Counted from the stretch's first letter, positions 8,815 to 20,215 are shown. The stretch: DNA of 64,000 nucleotides from Neoroseomonas oryzicola (GCF_012163135.1 NZ_JAAVUP010000001.1:1237854-1301853); one strand, 5' to 3'. The notes: generated by a model from the sequence alone, not told the origin. Translations and numbers: made by a program.

Positions 8815-10227
8815 ATGACCACGACGCGCACCGAAACCGACAGCCTCGGCACCATCGAGATCCCGGCGGATCGCTACTGGGGTCCGCAGACGGAACGCGC
8901 CCGCGCGCTGTTCCGCATCGGCGATGCACGCCTGGACCCCGCCGTTATCCGCGCGACCGGCCTGCAGAAATGGGCCGCGGCGGAGGCCAACCGCCGCCTC
9001 GGCGAATTGCCCGAGGCGATCGCCGAACCCATCAAGGCCGCGGCCGAGGAGATCATCGACGGCCGTCGCGACGCCGACTTCCCCCTGCCCGTCTGGCAGA
9101 CCGGCTCCGGGACCCAGACCAACATGAACGCGAACGAGGTCATCTCGAACCGCGCCAATGAGATGCTCGGCCAGCCGCTCGGCACGCGGACGCCGATCCA
9201 TCCGAACGACCACGTCAACCGCGGCCAATCGTCGAACGATTCCTTCCCGACGGTGATGCACCTCGCCGCCGTCCATGCGGTGCGCCACCGCCTGCTGCCC
9301 GGCCTTGCCGCCCTGCACGCCGCGCTGACGGCAAAGGCCGTCGAATACGCCGACATCGTGAAGCTCGGCCGCACCCACATGATGGATGCGGTGCCGGTCA
9401 CGCTGGGCGGCGAATTCGCCACCTGGGCCCGCCAGGTCGAGAACGGCATCGCCCGCGTCGCCGGCGCCATCCCGCGCCTGCTGCTGCTGCCCCAGGGCGG
9501 CACCGCCGCCGGCACCGGCCTCAACCGCCACCCCGCGTTCGACGAGGTGTTCTGCGCCATCGTCGCCGCTCGCACCGGGGAAGCCTACGCCCCCAACCCC
9601 GACAAGTCGGAAGGCATGGCCGCGCACGACGCCTTTGTCGAACTGCACGGGGCGATGAACACGCTCGCGGTCTCGCTCACCAAGATCGCCAACGACATCC
9701 GCCTGCTCGGCTCGGGCCCGCGCGGCGGCTTCGGCGAGCTGATCGTGCCGGCCGACGGCCTGTCGAGCAGCATCATGCCGGGCAAGACCAACCCGACCCA
9801 GGCCGAGGCGCTGACCATGGTCTGCGCCCGCGTCATGGGGAACCAGACCACCGTCACCTTCGCCGGCGCGCAAGGGCATCTCGAACTGAACGTCTTCAAA
9901 CCGGTGATCATCGAGGCCGTGCTGGAAAGCGCGCATCTGCTCGGCGACGCCGCGCGGTCCTTCGCGACGCACATGGTCGCAAAGCTCACGCCGAACCGCG
10001 CGCGCATCGCCGACCAAGTGGCGAAGTCGCTCATGCTCGTCACCGCGCTCAACCCGCGCATCGGCTACGACAAGGCGGTCGCGATCGCGAAGAAGGCGCT
10101 GGCCGAGGACCTCACCCTCAAGGACGCGGCCCACCAGCTCGGCCACGTCGCGCCCGAGGATTTCGACCGCTGGGTCCGGGCGGAGGAGATGCTGCGTCCC
10201 GGAGGCCGGCTGGAGGGCGGCGGGTGA
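8815..10227 (+). CDS. fumC: Class II fumarate hydratase
   Basis: Iron-independent, oxygen-stable fumarase, 470 residues, normal length. Seen: SLGTIEIPADRYWGPQT at the N-terminus; VWQTGSGTQTNMNANEVISNRA; the substrate loop IHPNDHVNRGQSSNDSFPT; and the superfamily signature SSIMPGKTNPTQAEAL. A ribbon-helix-helix gene starts inside its stop codon (GTGA). The window therefore encodes both oxygen-sensitive and oxygen-stable fumarases. Confidence 0.97.
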   Translation: MTTTRTETDSLGTIEIPADRYWGPQTERARALFRIGDARLDPAVIRATGLQKWAAAEANRRLGELPEAIAEPIKAAAEEIIDGRRDADFPLPVWQTGSGTQTNMNANEVISNRANEMLGQPLGTRTPIHPNDHVNRGQSSNDSFPTVMHLAAVHAVRHRLLPGLAALHAALTAKAVEYADIVKLGRTHMMDAVPVTLGGEFATWARQVENGIARVAGAIPRLLLLPQGGTAAGTGLNRHPAFDEVFCAIVAARTGEAYAPNPDKSEGMAAHDAFVELHGAMNTLAVSLTKIANDIRLLGSGPRGGFGELIVPADGLSSSIMPGKTNPTQAEALTMVCARVMGNQTTVTFAGAQGHLELNVFKPVIIEAVLESAHLLGDAARSFATHMVAKLTPNRARIADQVAKSLMLVTALNPRIGYDKAVAIAKKALAEDLTLKDAAHQLGHVAPEDFDRWVRAEEMLRPGGRLEGGG

Positions 10228-10442
10228 AGCCGCACCTCGCCAAGCGGTCCTTCAGCCTCGCCGGCCACCGCACCTCGGTCGCCCTCGAACCGGCCTTCTG
10301 GGCGGCGCTCGAGGCGATCGCGGACAAGCGCGGGCTCAGCCTCGCCGCGCTCGTCGCGGAACGCGACGCGGTGCGGGCCGAGGACGGCGCGCCGCTCGCG
10401 AGCACGCTGCGCGTCTTCGCCCTGGCCTCGCGAGAACCGTAG
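10224..10442 (+). CDS. Ribbon-helix-helix domain protein
   Basis: 72-residue protein of the RHH_4 type. KRSFSLAGHRTSVALEPAFW is the beta-strand/first-helix part and LEAIADKRGLSLAALVAERD the second helix. Start GTG 10224 overlaps the fumC stop. Linkage of fumC to this family is common in alphaproteobacteria, usually with sspB and a DUF4169 gene nearby; here sspB is 5 kb upstream. Likely a small DNA-binding regulator; targets unknown. Converges with the asmA-like gene. Confidence 0.85.
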   Translation: MKPHLAKRSFSLAGHRTSVALEPAFWAALEAIADKRGLSLAALVAERDAVRAEDGAPLASTLRVFALASREP

Positions 10443-10462
10443 CGCCGCCGCCGCCGGAACCC

Positions 10463-13312
10463 TCAGCGCTCCGCCCGCCACCGCGCCCAGGGCGCCACCT
10501 CGGGCTGGCGCCGCGGCGCCTCCGCCGGTCCCGTGACGCGCAGCGCGATCGGCGGCGCGCCCTCGCCCGGCGGCTGCACCGCGAAACGCAGGTCGAGCGC
10601 GCCGCGCGTGATGTCGATCCGCCCCTCGATCGCGCCCGTCGCCCCGCCTTCGGCCGCGAAGCCGACGCCTTCCAGCGCGACTTGCCCATCCGCCGCCCGC
10701 CAGCCGCCGGTCAGGCGATCGAGGGCCGTCGCCCCGCCCTCCAGCGCCTCGCGCACGCCCTGCTCGGCCGCCGCGGCATCGTCGCGCGCGGCGGCGGCCG
10801 CGGCCCCCGCCAGCGCGACGCCCCCCAACACGCCGTTGGCCAGCCCGAAGCGCCCTTCCCCGGTCAGCGTCGACAGCAGCGCCGCCGCGCCGTGCCCGCT
10901 GGCAGTGAAGCGCCCCTGCGCCTCGACCTGGCCCGAGGTGACGTCGAAGGGCGTGCCGAACAGCGGCCCGGTCAACGTCGCCCCGCTCAGCCCCAGGGAC
11001 CCCGAGAAGACCGGCGGCTGCGCCACCGCGTCGAGCGCGAGCCGCCCTTCCAGCGTCCCGCCGCCGAGGCCCGCGCGGAGCCCGTCCAGCGCGGCCTTGC
11101 CGTCCTCGACGGTCAGCCGGCCCGTGACCGCCTGCAGCACCGGCAGGTCGGGAATGACGACCTCGGCCGCCTCGATCGCGACATCCGCATCGACCCGGCC
11201 GACCGGTGCGACCACCAGCGGCGGCGCCTCGCGCCCCGGCACGCCGGGCAGCGGCAGCCGGTCCGCCACGATGCGCCCGGTCAGGCGCGGCCGCGCGCCG
11301 TCCAGCGCCAGGGCCAACTGCCCCCGCGCGCGAAGCCCGCCGGCGACCAGTTCCATGTTCTCCGCAGCCAGGCTGCCCGGCGCCACGTTGAGCGCGGCGA
11401 CCATGGACAGCGATCCCTCGCCCATCCACGCCGGCGGCTCCGCCAAGCCCAGCAGGGAGACGAGGCGCGGCGCCCCCGGATGGCGCAAGGTCAGCGACCC
11501 GCTGCCCCGCCCCTGCCCCAGGACCAGCGTCCCCTGCCCCGCCACGCGCAATTCGCCGAGCTCGCCTTCCGTCGTCACCGCGAGCGCATCCGACGGCCCG
11601 GTGCCGGTCAGGCGCAACCGCAGCGGCTGGGCGAGCAACGCATCCGGCAGCCCGGCATTCGGCAGCAGCGCCTGAGCCACGCCGCTTGCCGTCCCGCCGC
11701 CGAGATCGAGCGTGACGTCGGTGAAGCGCGGCGTCGCGCCGAAGGCGGCGGTGCCAGCGAGGCTCACATCGTCCTCCCCCAGCCGCGCGGCGGCGCGGCG
11801 GATCGTCACCCGGCCCTGCTCCACCGCGGCATCGAGGCTCGCGCGCTCGGCGCGGATCCCGGCCCAGGCGATGGTCTCGGCCGCGAGGCGCAGATTTGCG
11901 TCGAAGCCCGGCGGCGCGCGCAGCGCCTCGAGCGGCGCGAGGCGTTCCGGCAGCAGCCCGTCGAGGTCGAGCCGGTCGAAGGTCAGCCCCGCCGCCAGCA
12001 CCGGCCGCGCGCCGAAGCGCAGCACGCCTGCCCCGCTCAGCCGCGCGCCATCGACCATGCCCGCGAGTTCCGGCACCGAGAGTTGCGCCGCGTCCAGCGC
12101 CACCCGCCCGGTCGCCTCGAAGGCGCGCAGGCGCGTCGCGGCGAAGCGGTCCACCGGCACGCCGAAGGCGGCGAGCGTGGCGCGCAGGCTCGCCCCGCTC
12201 GCCTGCCCCGACAGTTCCAGCCTGCCGCCCTGCGCGCTGCCCGCGGCGATGAGCTGCGCCTCGCCGGGCAGCATGGCCGAAACGTTGGACAGGACGAGAC
12301 GATCGCCCTCCCGCATCACGCCGCCGCGCAGGCCGCGCAGCGTCGCGCCATGGAAGGCCGCGACCTCGGCCGACAGGTCGAGACCCACCGGGATTGGCGG
12401 CTGCGGCGCGCGCCGCAACGCCGCGACCCAGGCATCGAGATCAAGCCGCGCCAAGGCCAGCGCGACGTCGAGCCGCGGTTCCGGCGCGAAGCGGAAGGTC
12501 GCCGCCCCGCGCCCGGTGACGCCCGCGATGTCGAGGGCGAGGTCGTCCGCGGCCGCGAGTTCCCCCGTTACCGCGAGCCGCCCCGTCGCGCGGAAGGCGC
12601 CCGACGGTGCGGCGAACAGCGTCGCGATATCGCTCCCCGAAGCCTCGACCCGCCCCTCGAAGCCACCCTCGGCGACCAGCACCCCGCGCGCCGAGGCCGA
12701 GGCCCCCGTCACGCCCAGCACGACGTCGAGCGTCGCGACACCATCGTAGCCGGGCCGCCCGACCACCGCCTCGAAGCGCACCGGCGCGCTGCGCCAGGTG
12801 AAGCTGCCTTCGATGCGCACGGCGTCGAGCGGGCCGGGTGCGGCGAGCCGCGCCGCCACGCCTTCGAACACCGCGCCGCCCACGGAGACGCGGCTCGATT
12901 CGATGCTCGCGTCGAAATCGGTCAGCCAGGGCGGCGGGCGCAGCGCGCCGATGGTCTCGGGCGGCCAGGGCAGGCGGATGTCGGCGCCGACCAGCACCAG
13001 GTCGCGCGGTTCGAACCGCCCGAACAGCAGCGGCAGCAGCCCGAGCCGCAGCCGCAGCGCCCGCGCCGTGATGCCGAGCCCCTCCCCGTCCGGCGTGCCG
13101 ACATGCACGCGCGACGCCTCGACCATCGGCTGCGGCAGCAGCGTGACGCGCAGCGGACCGCCAAGCCCGACCGGCCGGCCGAGCCGGGCCTCGACGATCG
13201 CCGCGACGCGCATCCGCTGCGCCTCCCAGTCGAGCATCCGCGGCCCGAACCAGGCGAGCGCGAGCAGCGCCGCCGGCAGGGCCAGCAGCAGCAGGAGCGC
13301 GCGACGGCTCAC
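10463..13312 (-). CDS. AsmA family envelope protein
   Basis: 949-residue AsmA-like protein, with an N-terminal membrane anchor (about residues 5-22, [20 protein letters not shown]) followed by a long, beta-rich periplasmic region with repeats of the AsmA/TamB type. AsmA_N-like motifs appear in [24 protein letters not shown], and the C-terminal domain ends with [19 protein letters not shown]. The family bridges inner and outer membranes and moves phospholipid. The start is GTG 13312, sharing GTGA with the upstream oxoprolinase stop. No SD is required given the coupling. Confidence 0.88.
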   Translation of the reverse strand: MSRRALLLLLALPAALLALAWFGPRMLDWEAQRMRVAAIVEARLGRPVGLGGPLRVTLLPQPMVEASRVHVGTPDGEGLGITARALRLRLGLLPLLFGRFEPRDLVLVGADIRLPWPPETIGALRPPPWLTDFDASIESSRVSVGGAVFEGVAARLAAPGPLDAVRIEGSFTWRSAPVRFEAVVGRPGYDGVATLDVVLGVTGASASARGVLVAEGGFEGRVEASGSDIATLFAAPSGAFRATGRLAVTGELAAADDLALDIAGVTGRGAATFRFAPEPRLDVALALARLDLDAWVAALRRAPQPPIPVGLDLSAEVAAFHGATLRGLRGGVMREGDRLVLSNVSAMLPGEAQLIAAGSAQGGRLELSGQASGASLRATLAAFGVPVDRFAATRLRAFEATGRVALDAAQLSVPELAGMVDGARLSGAGVLRFGARPVLAAGLTFDRLDLDGLLPERLAPLEALRAPPGFDANLRLAAETIAWAGIRAERASLDAAVEQGRVTIRRAAARLGEDDVSLAGTAAFGATPRFTDVTLDLGGGTASGVAQALLPNAGLPDALLAQPLRLRLTGTGPSDALAVTTEGELGELRVAGQGTLVLGQGRGSGSLTLRHPGAPRLVSLLGLAEPPAWMGEGSLSMVAALNVAPGSLAAENMELVAGGLRARGQLALALDGARPRLTGRIVADRLPLPGVPGREAPPLVVAPVGRVDADVAIEAAEVVIPDLPVLQAVTGRLTVEDGKAALDGLRAGLGGGTLEGRLALDAVAQPPVFSGSLGLSGATLTGPLFGTPFDVTSGQVEAQGRFTASGHGAAALLSTLTGEGRFGLANGVLGGVALAGAAAAAARDDAAAAEQGVREALEGGATALDRLTGGWRAADGQVALEGVGFAAEGGATGAIEGRIDITRGALDLRFAVQPPGEGAPPIALRVTGPAEAPRRQPEVAPWARWRAER

Positions 13313-16300
13313 CCGGCGGGCGGCCCCCAGCCGCCGCCGCCCGGCGTCTCCAGCCCGAAGACGTCGCCGGGTTGCAGGGAGGCGCGGTCGCTGCCCTTCA
13401 GCACCTGCACCGCGCCATCCGCCCGTTCCACCCATTGCCGCCCGGCCGCGCCGTCCCGCCCGCCATGCAGGCCATGCGGCGCCACGTCGCGGCGGGAGGC
13501 GACGATCACGGCCTCCATCGGGCGGAGGAAGCGGATGCGCCGGCGCGACCCGTCGCCGCCGCGCCACTGCCCTGCGCCACCCGAGCCGCGACGGATCCCG
13601 AATTCCTCGAGCCGCACCGGGTAGCGCAGTTCCAGGATCTCGGGGTCGGTCATGCGCGTGTTGGTCATGTGCGTCTGCACAGGGCCGGTGCCGTCGAAGC
13701 CGGGGCCGGCGCCGGTGCCGCCGCAGATCGTCTCGTAATACTGGTAGGTCGCGTCGCCGAAGATGAAGTTGTTCATCGTCGCCTGGGCGGAGGCGCAGGC
13801 GTCGAGCGCGGCGAGCACCGCGTTGCAGGTCATCTGCGAGACCTCGGTGTTGCCCGCGACGACCGCCGCGCCGGGGCGCGGCGAGAGGAAGGTGCCTTCG
13901 GGGATCACGATCTCCAGCGGCTTGAGGCAGCCGTCGTTGAGGGGGATGTCCTCCCCCACCAGGCAGCGGAAGCAGTAGAGCACCACGGCCCTGCACACGG
14001 CGGAGGGCGCGTTGAAATTGTCCGGCCGCTGCGGGCCGGTACCGGTGAAGTCGATCACCGCGCGCCGGTTCGCATGGTCGACGCGCACCGCGACCCTGAG
14101 CGGCGTGCCGTCGTCGATGGTGGTCGCGAAGGCGCCGTCCGGCAGGCGTTCCAGCACGCGACGGACGGATTCCTCGGCATTGTCCATCACGTGACGCATG
14201 TAGGCGCGCACCGTGTCGAGGCCGAATTCCGCGACCGCGCGCTGCAGTTCCTGCACCGCCTTCTCGTTGGACGCCACCTGCGCCTTGATGTCGGCGACGT
14301 TCACGTCGGGGCTGCGCGCGGGATAGGTCGCGGCGGCGAGGATGGCGCGGAACTCGGCCTCGCGGATCCTGCCGCCATCGACCAGCAGGAAATCGTCGAT
14401 GACGACGCCTTCCTCCTCGAGCGTCTTCGATCCTGGCGGCGTCGAGCCGGGCGTCAGCCCGCCGACATCGGCGTGATGGCCGCGGCTGCCGACGAAGAAC
14501 AGGATCTCGCGCCCCGCCTCGTCGAAGACGGGGGTGATGACAGTGATGTCCGGCAGGTGCGTGCCGCCATTGGACGGGTTGTTCAGCGCCACCACGTCGC
14601 CGGGCTTCAGGGTCGTACCGCGGGAACGGATGACGGTCCGCACGCTTTCGCCCATGGCGCCGAGATGCACCGGGACGTGCGGCGCATTCGCCACCAGGAA
14701 GCCCTGCGCATCGAAGATCGCGCAGGAGAAGTCGAGCCGTTCCTTGATGTTGACCGAGAGCGAGGTGTTCTGCAGCACCGCGCCCGCCTGCTCGGCGACA
14801 TTCATGAAGAGGTTGTTGAACAGCTCGAGCATGACCGGATCGGGCCGCGAGGCATCCGCGAGCCGCGCCGCCGCGCGCTTCTCCGTCCGGCGCAGGACCA
14901 GGTGGTTGCGCGCCGTGATCTCGGCGGTCCAGCCGGGCTCGACGACGGTCGTCGCATTGGCCTCGCGGATCAGCGCCGGGCCCTTCAGCCGATCGCCGGC
15001 ATGCAGCGTGTCGCGGTCATAGACGGGTGCTGCGTGCTCGGCGCCCTCGGTGAACAGCGGCACGGTGTCGATGACGGCGGGCGCGTCGCCGCCGGCACGC
15101 GCGGGCAGCGCGGCTTCGTTCACCTGCTCGCCGGGCATGGTGACCTCGGCGATGCAGGCCTCGACCACCACCGGGCGCTCGGGTGTCGCGAAGCCGAAGC
15201 GGCGGCGATGCGCGTCGGTGAAATCGGCGAGGACCGTCGCGTGGTCCCCGAAGGCTACCGGCAGGAAGGCGTCGGTGCCGGCGTAGCGCAGGTGCAGGCG
15301 CCGGGCGACCTGCAGCCGCGCCGGATCGGCCCCCTGCCGGAGCAGTTCCGCCCGCCCCTCCCCGGCCAGCGCGTCGAGCCGCGCGGCGAGGTCCGCCATG
15401 CCCTCGGCCGAGAGCGGCGCCTCGACCGCGCCCTCCCGGATCGCGGCCTGGTCGGCGAGGCCCATGCCATAGGCCGACAGCACGCCGGCGAAGGGATGGA
15501 TGAACACCGTCTCCATCCCCAGCGCATCCGCGACCAGGCAGGCATGCTGCCCGCCCGCGCCGCCGAAGCATTGCAGCGCGAAGCGCGTCGCGTCGTGGCC
15601 CTTCTGGATGCTCACCTGCTTGATCGCGTTCGCCATGTTGGCGACCGCGATGCGCAGGAAGCCTTCCGCGACCTTGCGCGGGTCCTGCGGCGTGCCAGTC
15701 GCGCGCGCGATCTCCGCGGCGAGCGCGGTGAACTTCTCCCGCACGACCTCGGCATCCAGCGGCTGGTCGCCGTCCGGGCCAAAGATCGCCGGGAAATGCC
15801 GCGGCTGGATCTTGCCGACCATGACGTTCGCGTCGGTCACCGCGAGCGGCCCGCCGCGCCGGTAGCAGGCCGGCCCCGGCACCGCGCCGGCGGAATCCGG
15901 CCCGACGCGCATCCGCGCCCCGTCGAAATGCAGGATCGACCCGCCGCCGGCCGCCACCGTGTTGATCGCCATCATCGGTGCGCGCATGCGCACGCCGGCG
16001 ACCTCGGTCTCGAAGGCGCGCTCGAACTCGCCGGCATAGAGCGCGACGTCGGTCGAGGTGCCGCCCATGTCGAAGCCGATGATGCGCTCGAAGCCGCCCA
16101 TCCCCGCCGTGCGCGCCGCGCCGACGATACCCCCGGCCGGGCCGGACAGGATCGCATCCTTGCCCTGGAAGCGCCCGGCCTCGGTCAGGCCGCCATTGGA
16201 CTGCATGAAGTACAGCCGCACGCCCGGAAGTTCCGATGCCACCTGGTCGACGTAGCGGCGCAGCACGGGCGAGAGGTACGCATCCACCACCGTCGTATCC

Positions 16301-16914
16301 CCGCGCGGCACGATGCGCGGCAGCGGGCTCGCCTGGTGGCTGAGCGAGACCTGGGTGAAGCCTTCCTCCCGCGCGATCTCGCCCAGGCGCATCTCATGCG
16401 CCGGATGCGCCCAGGCATGCATCATCACGATGGCGACGGCGCGGATGCCATCGGCGAAGCCCGCCTTGAGCGCCGCCCGCGCCGCGGCCTCGTCCAGCGG
16501 CTCGATCTCTGCGCCATCGACGGCGACGCGCCCGCCGACCTCCGTCACGCGCTCATGCAGCAGTTCCGGCAGCCGCACGTCGAGGTCGAACAGCCGCGGC
16601 CGCGCCTGGTTGCCGATGCGCAGCATGTCGGCGAAGCCGCGGTTGACGATCAGCAGCACGCGTTCGCCCTTGCGCTCCAGCAGCGCATTGGTCGCGACGG
16701 TGGTGCCCATCTTCACCGCGTCGATCGCGCCGGGCGGGATCGACGCACCCGGGGCGACGCCCAGCACCTCGCGGATGCCCGCCACGGCGGCATCCCGGTA
16801 GCGCTCGGGATTCTCGGACAGCAGCTTGCGGGTGGACAGCCGCCCCTGCGGGTCGCGCGCGACGATATCGGTGAAGGTGCCGCCGCGATCGATCCAGAAC
16901 TGCCAGCCGGCCAT
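13309..16914 (-). CDS. Hydantoinase/5-oxoprolinase, fused A and B subunits
   Basis: 1201-residue ATP-dependent ring-opening enzyme of the OplAH/hydantoinase family. HyuA part (about 1-680): [35 protein letters not shown] and the actin-fold phosphate loop [14 protein letters not shown]. HyuB part (about 690-1190): [27 protein letters not shown] and [16 protein letters not shown]. The fused architecture and length match eukaryote-like 5-oxoprolinases, which convert 5-oxoproline to glutamate, but hydantoin-like substrates cannot be excluded. It overlaps the AsmA gene by 4 nt. Confidence 0.92.
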   Translation of the reverse strand: MAGWQFWIDRGGTFTDIVARDPQGRLSTRKLLSENPERYRDAAVAGIREVLGVAPGASIPPGAIDAVKMGTTVATNALLERKGERVLLIVNRGFADMLRIGNQARPRLFDLDVRLPELLHERVTEVGGRVAVDGAEIEPLDEAAARAALKAGFADGIRAVAIVMMHAWAHPAHEMRLGEIAREEGFTQVSLSHQASPLPRIVPRGDTTVVDAYLSPVLRRYVDQVASELPGVRLYFMQSNGGLTEAGRFQGKDAILSGPAGGIVGAARTAGMGGFERIIGFDMGGTSTDVALYAGEFERAFETEVAGVRMRAPMMAINTVAAGGGSILHFDGARMRVGPDSAGAVPGPACYRRGGPLAVTDANVMVGKIQPRHFPAIFGPDGDQPLDAEVVREKFTALAAEIARATGTPQDPRKVAEGFLRIAVANMANAIKQVSIQKGHDATRFALQCFGGAGGQHACLVADALGMETVFIHPFAGVLSAYGMGLADQAAIREGAVEAPLSAEGMADLAARLDALAGEGRAELLRQGADPARLQVARRLHLRYAGTDAFLPVAFGDHATVLADFTDAHRRRFGFATPERPVVVEACIAEVTMPGEQVNEAALPARAGGDAPAVIDTVPLFTEGAEHAAPVYDRDTLHAGDRLKGPALIREANATTVVEPGWTAEITARNHLVLRRTEKRAAARLADASRPDPVMLELFNNLFMNVAEQAGAVLQNTSLSVNIKERLDFSCAIFDAQGFLVANAPHVPVHLGAMGESVRTVIRSRGTTLKPGDVVALNNPSNGGTHLPDITVITPVFDEAGREILFFVGSRGHHADVGGLTPGSTPPGSKTLEEEGVVIDDFLLVDGGRIREAEFRAILAAATYPARSPDVNVADIKAQVASNEKAVQELQRAVAEFGLDTVRAYMRHVMDNAEESVRRVLERLPDGAFATTIDDGTPLRVAVRVDHANRRAVIDFTGTGPQRPDNFNAPSAVCRAVVLYCFRCLVGEDIPLNDGCLKPLEIVIPEGTFLSPRPGAAVVAGNTEVSQMTCNAVLAALDACASAQATMNNFIFGDATYQYYETICGGTGAGPGFDGTGPVQTHMTNTRMTDPEILELRYPVRLEEFGIRRGSGGAGQWRGGDGSRRRIRFLRPMEAVIVASRRDVAPHGLHGGRDGAAGRQWVERADGAVQVLKGSDRASLQPGDVFGLETPGGGGWGPPAG

Positions 16915-16989
16915 GAGGTCCCCGTCCTTGCGTGAAAGCCGGCCGGAGAATGCGAGCCCGGCCGCCCCAGGACAAGCCGGACCGGCGCT

Positions 16990-18612
16990 TCAGGCCGGGG
17001 CGAAACGGTCCGGCCGCGCCATCGCCCAGGCCGCCGCGAAGCGGGGATCGTCCGTCCCTTCCAGCAGCGCGCCGGGCCGCAGCAGGGGATAGAGCGTCGC
17101 GAAACTCGCCACCTCATGCTCCGAGATGCGGCGGAACAGGTGCTCGCGCCGCACCTCGCCCGGCGCGTCGAGCCCCGCCGCGGCCACCAGCTCGGCCAGC
17201 GCATGCAGCGTCTGGGCGTGGAAATTCGCCACCCGCGGCGCCTTGTCGGCGATGACCAGCGCCCGCTGGCGCGTGGGATCCTGGGTCGCGACGCCGGTCG
17301 GGCAGCGATCGGTGTGGCAGGACTGGGACTGGATGCAGCCCAGCGCGAACATGAAGCCGCGCGCGGCATTGCACCAATCCGCCCCCAGCGCCGTGGCGCG
17401 CACGATGTCGAAGGCGGTGACGATCTTGCCGCTCGCCCCGATGCGGATGCGGTCGCGGACATTGATGCCGACCAGCGCGTTGTGGACGAAGTCCAGCCCC
17501 TCCCGCAGCGGCGTGCCGAGGTGGTCCATGAACTCCATCGGCGCGGCGCCGGTCCCCCCTTCCTTGCCGTCCACCACGATGAAGTCGGGATAGATGCCGG
17601 TCTCGAGCATGGCCTTGCAGATGGCGAGGAATTCCCAGCGATGCCCGATGCAGAGCTTGAAGCCCGCGGGTTTCCCGCCCGACAGGCGCCGCATCTGCGC
17701 GACCATCTCGAGCAGCCCGATGGGCGTCGAGAAGGCGGAGTGGGAAGAAGGCGAGATGCAATCGACGCCCATCGGCACGCCGCGCGTCGCGGAGATCTCG
17801 GGGCTCACCTTCGCCGCCGGCAGCACGCCGCCATGGCCGGGCTTGGCCCCCTGGCTCAGCTTCAGCTCGACCATCTTCACCTGGGGATGCGCCGCCGTCT
17901 CGGCAAAGCGCTCGGGCGAGAAGCGCCCCTCCGGCGTGCGGGCGCCGAAATAGCCCGACCCGATCTCCCAGATGATGTCCCCGCCCGGGGCGAGGTGATG
18001 CGGGCTCAGCCCGCCCTCCCCGGTGTCATGGGCGAAATTGCCCCGCCGCGCGCCCTCGTTCAGCGCCCGGATGGCATTGGCGCTGAGCGAGCCGAAGCTC
18101 ATCGCCGAGATGTTGAAGACCGAGGCCGAATAGGGCCGCGCACAGTCCGGCCCGCCCACCGTCACCCGGAAATCCGCCGACGGCACCGGTCGCGCGGCGA
18201 TGGAATGCAGCAGCCATTCATAGCCGCAGTCATAGACCTCGAACTGCGTGCCGAAGGGGCGCTTGTCCGGCTGTGTCTTGGCGCGCTGGTAGGCCACGGC
18301 GCGCTGGTCGCGGCTGAAGGGCGTGCCCTTCTTCTCGTCCTCGAAGAAGTACTGCCGCATCTCCGGACGGATATCCTCGAGGATGAAGCGCAGATGCGCA
18401 GCGATCGGGTAGTTGCGCAGGATCGCGTGGCGCGTCTGCGTGATGTCCCGCACGCCCAGGGCGGTCAGCCCCCCGAACAACCCAAGCCCCGGCAGCCACC
18501 AGGCCCAGGCGCCGGGATTCGTGGCGAGGCCGGCTAGGAAGACGAGGCTCGCGGCCGCGGCGATGGTCAGGGCGATGTAGCGGGGCGTGAAGGCCAGGTG
18601 CCAGGGCTGCAT
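16990..18612 (-). CDS. FMN-binding glutamate synthase family protein (membrane anchored)
   Basis: 540 residues. Two N-terminal hydrophobic segments (about 12-30 and 35-53) precede a glutamate-synthase-like FMN barrel: NISAMSFGSLSANAIRALN, HDTGEGGLSPHHL, GQ-type gate ELKLSQGAKPGHGG, VVDGKEGGTGAAP, and an iron-sulfur Cys set in CIQSQSCHTDRCPTG. There is no glutaminase domain, so it is not a full GltB. The anchored stand-alone form is common in proteobacteria, with unclear substrate. It lies just upstream of the 5-oxoprolinase on the same strand with a 75-nt gap, so a shared glutamate-related role is plausible. Confidence 0.9.
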   Translation of the reverse strand: MQPWHLAFTPRYIALTIAAAASLVFLAGLATNPGAWAWWLPGLGLFGGLTALGVRDITQTRHAILRNYPIAAHLRFILEDIRPEMRQYFFEDEKKGTPFSRDQRAVAYQRAKTQPDKRPFGTQFEVYDCGYEWLLHSIAARPVPSADFRVTVGGPDCARPYSASVFNISAMSFGSLSANAIRALNEGARRGNFAHDTGEGGLSPHHLAPGGDIIWEIGSGYFGARTPEGRFSPERFAETAAHPQVKMVELKLSQGAKPGHGGVLPAAKVSPEISATRGVPMGVDCISPSSHSAFSTPIGLLEMVAQMRRLSGGKPAGFKLCIGHRWEFLAICKAMLETGIYPDFIVVDGKEGGTGAAPMEFMDHLGTPLREGLDFVHNALVGINVRDRIRIGASGKIVTAFDIVRATALGADWCNAARGFMFALGCIQSQSCHTDRCPTGVATQDPTRQRALVIADKAPRVANFHAQTLHALAELVAAAGLDAPGEVRREHLFRRISEHEVASFATLYPLLRPGALLEGTDDPRFAAAWAMARPDRFAPA

Positions 18613-18766
18613 GACGGGCGATTCCCTCCGGGGTCTCGCAACGCTAGCGGAACGCTCGCACCCTGGTCAGGGGCGGCGGTGCGGCGACCCGTGCGGCCCG
18701 TGCGGCAGCGCACGCCGCGCGAAGCGCCTGACGCGGGCGCGGCGGCGTGCTAGCACGGACGCGACG

Positions 18767-19534
18767 ATGAGCTTCTGGGGCAAGATCCTGGGCAGCATGG
18801 CGGGCTTCGCCATGGGCGGGCCCTTCGGCGCGATGGTGGGCGCGGCGCTCGGCCATGCCGCGGACCAGGGCACCGGCCCCGGCGGCGCCCGCATCCCGCC
18901 CAATGCGGCGGACATGGTCCACATGCTCGGCGGGAAGGAGAACCTGTTCTCCTTCGCCATCGTCGTGCTCTCGGCCAAGCTCGCCAAGGTCGACGGCCCG
19001 GTGAAGCGGGCCGAGATCGACGCCTTCCGCCAGATGTTCCGGGTGCCCGAGGAATCGCTGCGCGATGTCGGGCGCCTGTTCGACCAGGCGCGCGAAAACG
19101 CGGACGGCTGGGAATCCTTCGCCGACAAGCTCGGCGAGGCCTTCGCCGACAACAAGGCGATGCTCGAAGACGTGCTCGCCGCCCTGGTCCGCATCGCCCG
19201 CGCCGACGGGCCGGTGACGCGCTCCGAGGGCGACATGCTGCGCGGCATCCATGCGCGCTTCGGCCTCGACCGCGCGGCCTGGGAACGCGCCAAGGGCGGC
19301 ACGCCGCGCGGCGTGACCGCGCAGCAGGTGGAAGACCCCTACCGCATCCTCGGCCTGACGCGCGACGCGACGGATGAGGAAATCCGCGCCGCCTGGCGCC
19401 AGCTGATGCGGGAGAACCACCCCGACAGCCTCGCCTCCCGCGGCGTGCCCGAGGAGTTCGTGAAGCGCGCCACCGCGAAGGTCGCCGACATCAACGCCGC
19501 GTGGGACCGCATCAAGCGGGAGCGCGGCCTCTGA
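18767..19534 (+). CDS. djlA: DjlA-like co-chaperone (TerB and J domains)
   Basis: 255 residues. An N-terminal glycine-rich hydrophobic segment (SMAGFAMGGPFGAMVGAALG, about 8-28) serves as membrane anchor. A TerB-like helical domain spans about 45-165, and a C-terminal J domain about 185-250 contains YRILGLTRDATDEEIRAAWR and the HPD tripeptide in NHPDSL. It would stimulate DnaK at the inner membrane. ATG 18767 is the first Met before the anchor. The amidase gene follows with overlap. Confidence 0.9.
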   Translation: MSFWGKILGSMAGFAMGGPFGAMVGAALGHAADQGTGPGGARIPPNAADMVHMLGGKENLFSFAIVVLSAKLAKVDGPVKRAEIDAFRQMFRVPEESLRDVGRLFDQARENADGWESFADKLGEAFADNKAMLEDVLAALVRIARADGPVTRSEGDMLRGIHARFGLDRAAWERAKGGTPRGVTAQQVEDPYRILGLTRDATDEEIRAAWRQLMRENHPDSLASRGVPEEFVKRATAKVADINAAWDRIKRERGL

Positions 19535-20214
19535 CGCTGCGCGTCGTCGACGCCTCGAGCCCCAACCAGGACGACCGCCCCGCCGGCGTCCCGGTTGATA
19601 CGCTCATCCTGCACTACACCGGCATGAAGACCGGCCGGGAAGCCATCGACCGCCTGCGCGACCCGGCAGCCAAGGTCTCCTCCCACTACGTCGTCGAGGA
19701 AGACGGTACCGTCGTCCGCCTGGTGCCCGAACATCGCCGCGCCGCCCATGCCGGCATCTCGCACTGGCGCGGGAACGCCGCGCTGAACGGCCGCTCGATC
19801 GGCATCGAGATCGTCAATCCGGGCCACGAATGGGGCTACCGCCCCTTCCCCGCGCTGCAGATGGCCGCCGTCTGCGACCTCTGCCTCGACATCCTCGCCC
19901 GCCACCCCATCCCGGCGCGCAACGTCGTCGCGCACAGCGACGTCGCGCCGGACCGCAAGCAGGACCCGGGGGAATTGTTCGACTGGGAAGGCCTGGCGCG
20001 GAACGGCGTCGGCATCTGGCCCGCCCGCGATCCCGCGCCGCCGCCCGAGGCCGAGACACAGCCGTTGCTCGGCGCCATCGGTTACCGGACGGACCTGCCG
20101 CTCTCCGTGCTCGTCACCGCGTTCCAACGCCACTGGCTGCAGCACCGCACGGACGGCATCGCGGATGCGGAAACCCGCGCCCGGATCGCCGCCGTCGCCG
20201 CGCTCTGCGGCTGA
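19531..20214 (+). CDS. N-acetylmuramoyl-L-alanine amidase (AmpD/AmiD type)
   Basis: About 227-residue zinc amidase_2 enzyme that cleaves the muramyl-peptide bond. Zinc-site histidines lie in LILHYTGMKTG and VVAHSDVAPDRKQDPGE, and the core SHYVVEEDGTVVRLVPE, GISHWRG and IGIEIVNPG are classic. A short C-terminal peptidoglycan-binding-like tail follows. No signal peptide, so it probably acts on recycled muropeptides in the cytosol. The start is uncertain: the conserved part begins LTLRVVDASSPN with no ATG; CTG 19531 forms a CTGA overlap with djlA, while GTG 19501 would add a non-conserved extension. Confidence 0.9.
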   Translation: MTLRVVDASSPNQDDRPAGVPVDTLILHYTGMKTGREAIDRLRDPAAKVSSHYVVEEDGTVVRLVPEHRRAAHAGISHWRGNAALNGRSIGIEIVNPGHEWGYRPFPALQMAAVCDLCLDILARHPIPARNVVAHSDVAPDRKQDPGELFDWEGLARNGVGIWPARDPAPPPEAETQPLLGAIGYRTDLPLSVLVTAFQRHWLQHRTDGIADAETRARIAAVAALCG

Positions 20215-20215
20215 C

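Noticed and set aside
10682..16935. Long plus-strand open frames opposite the AsmA and 5-oxoprolinase genes
   Set aside because: Composition is typical of shadow frames (Arg/Pro/Gln-rich), there is no ribosome binding site, and the minus-strand proteins have recognisable domains.
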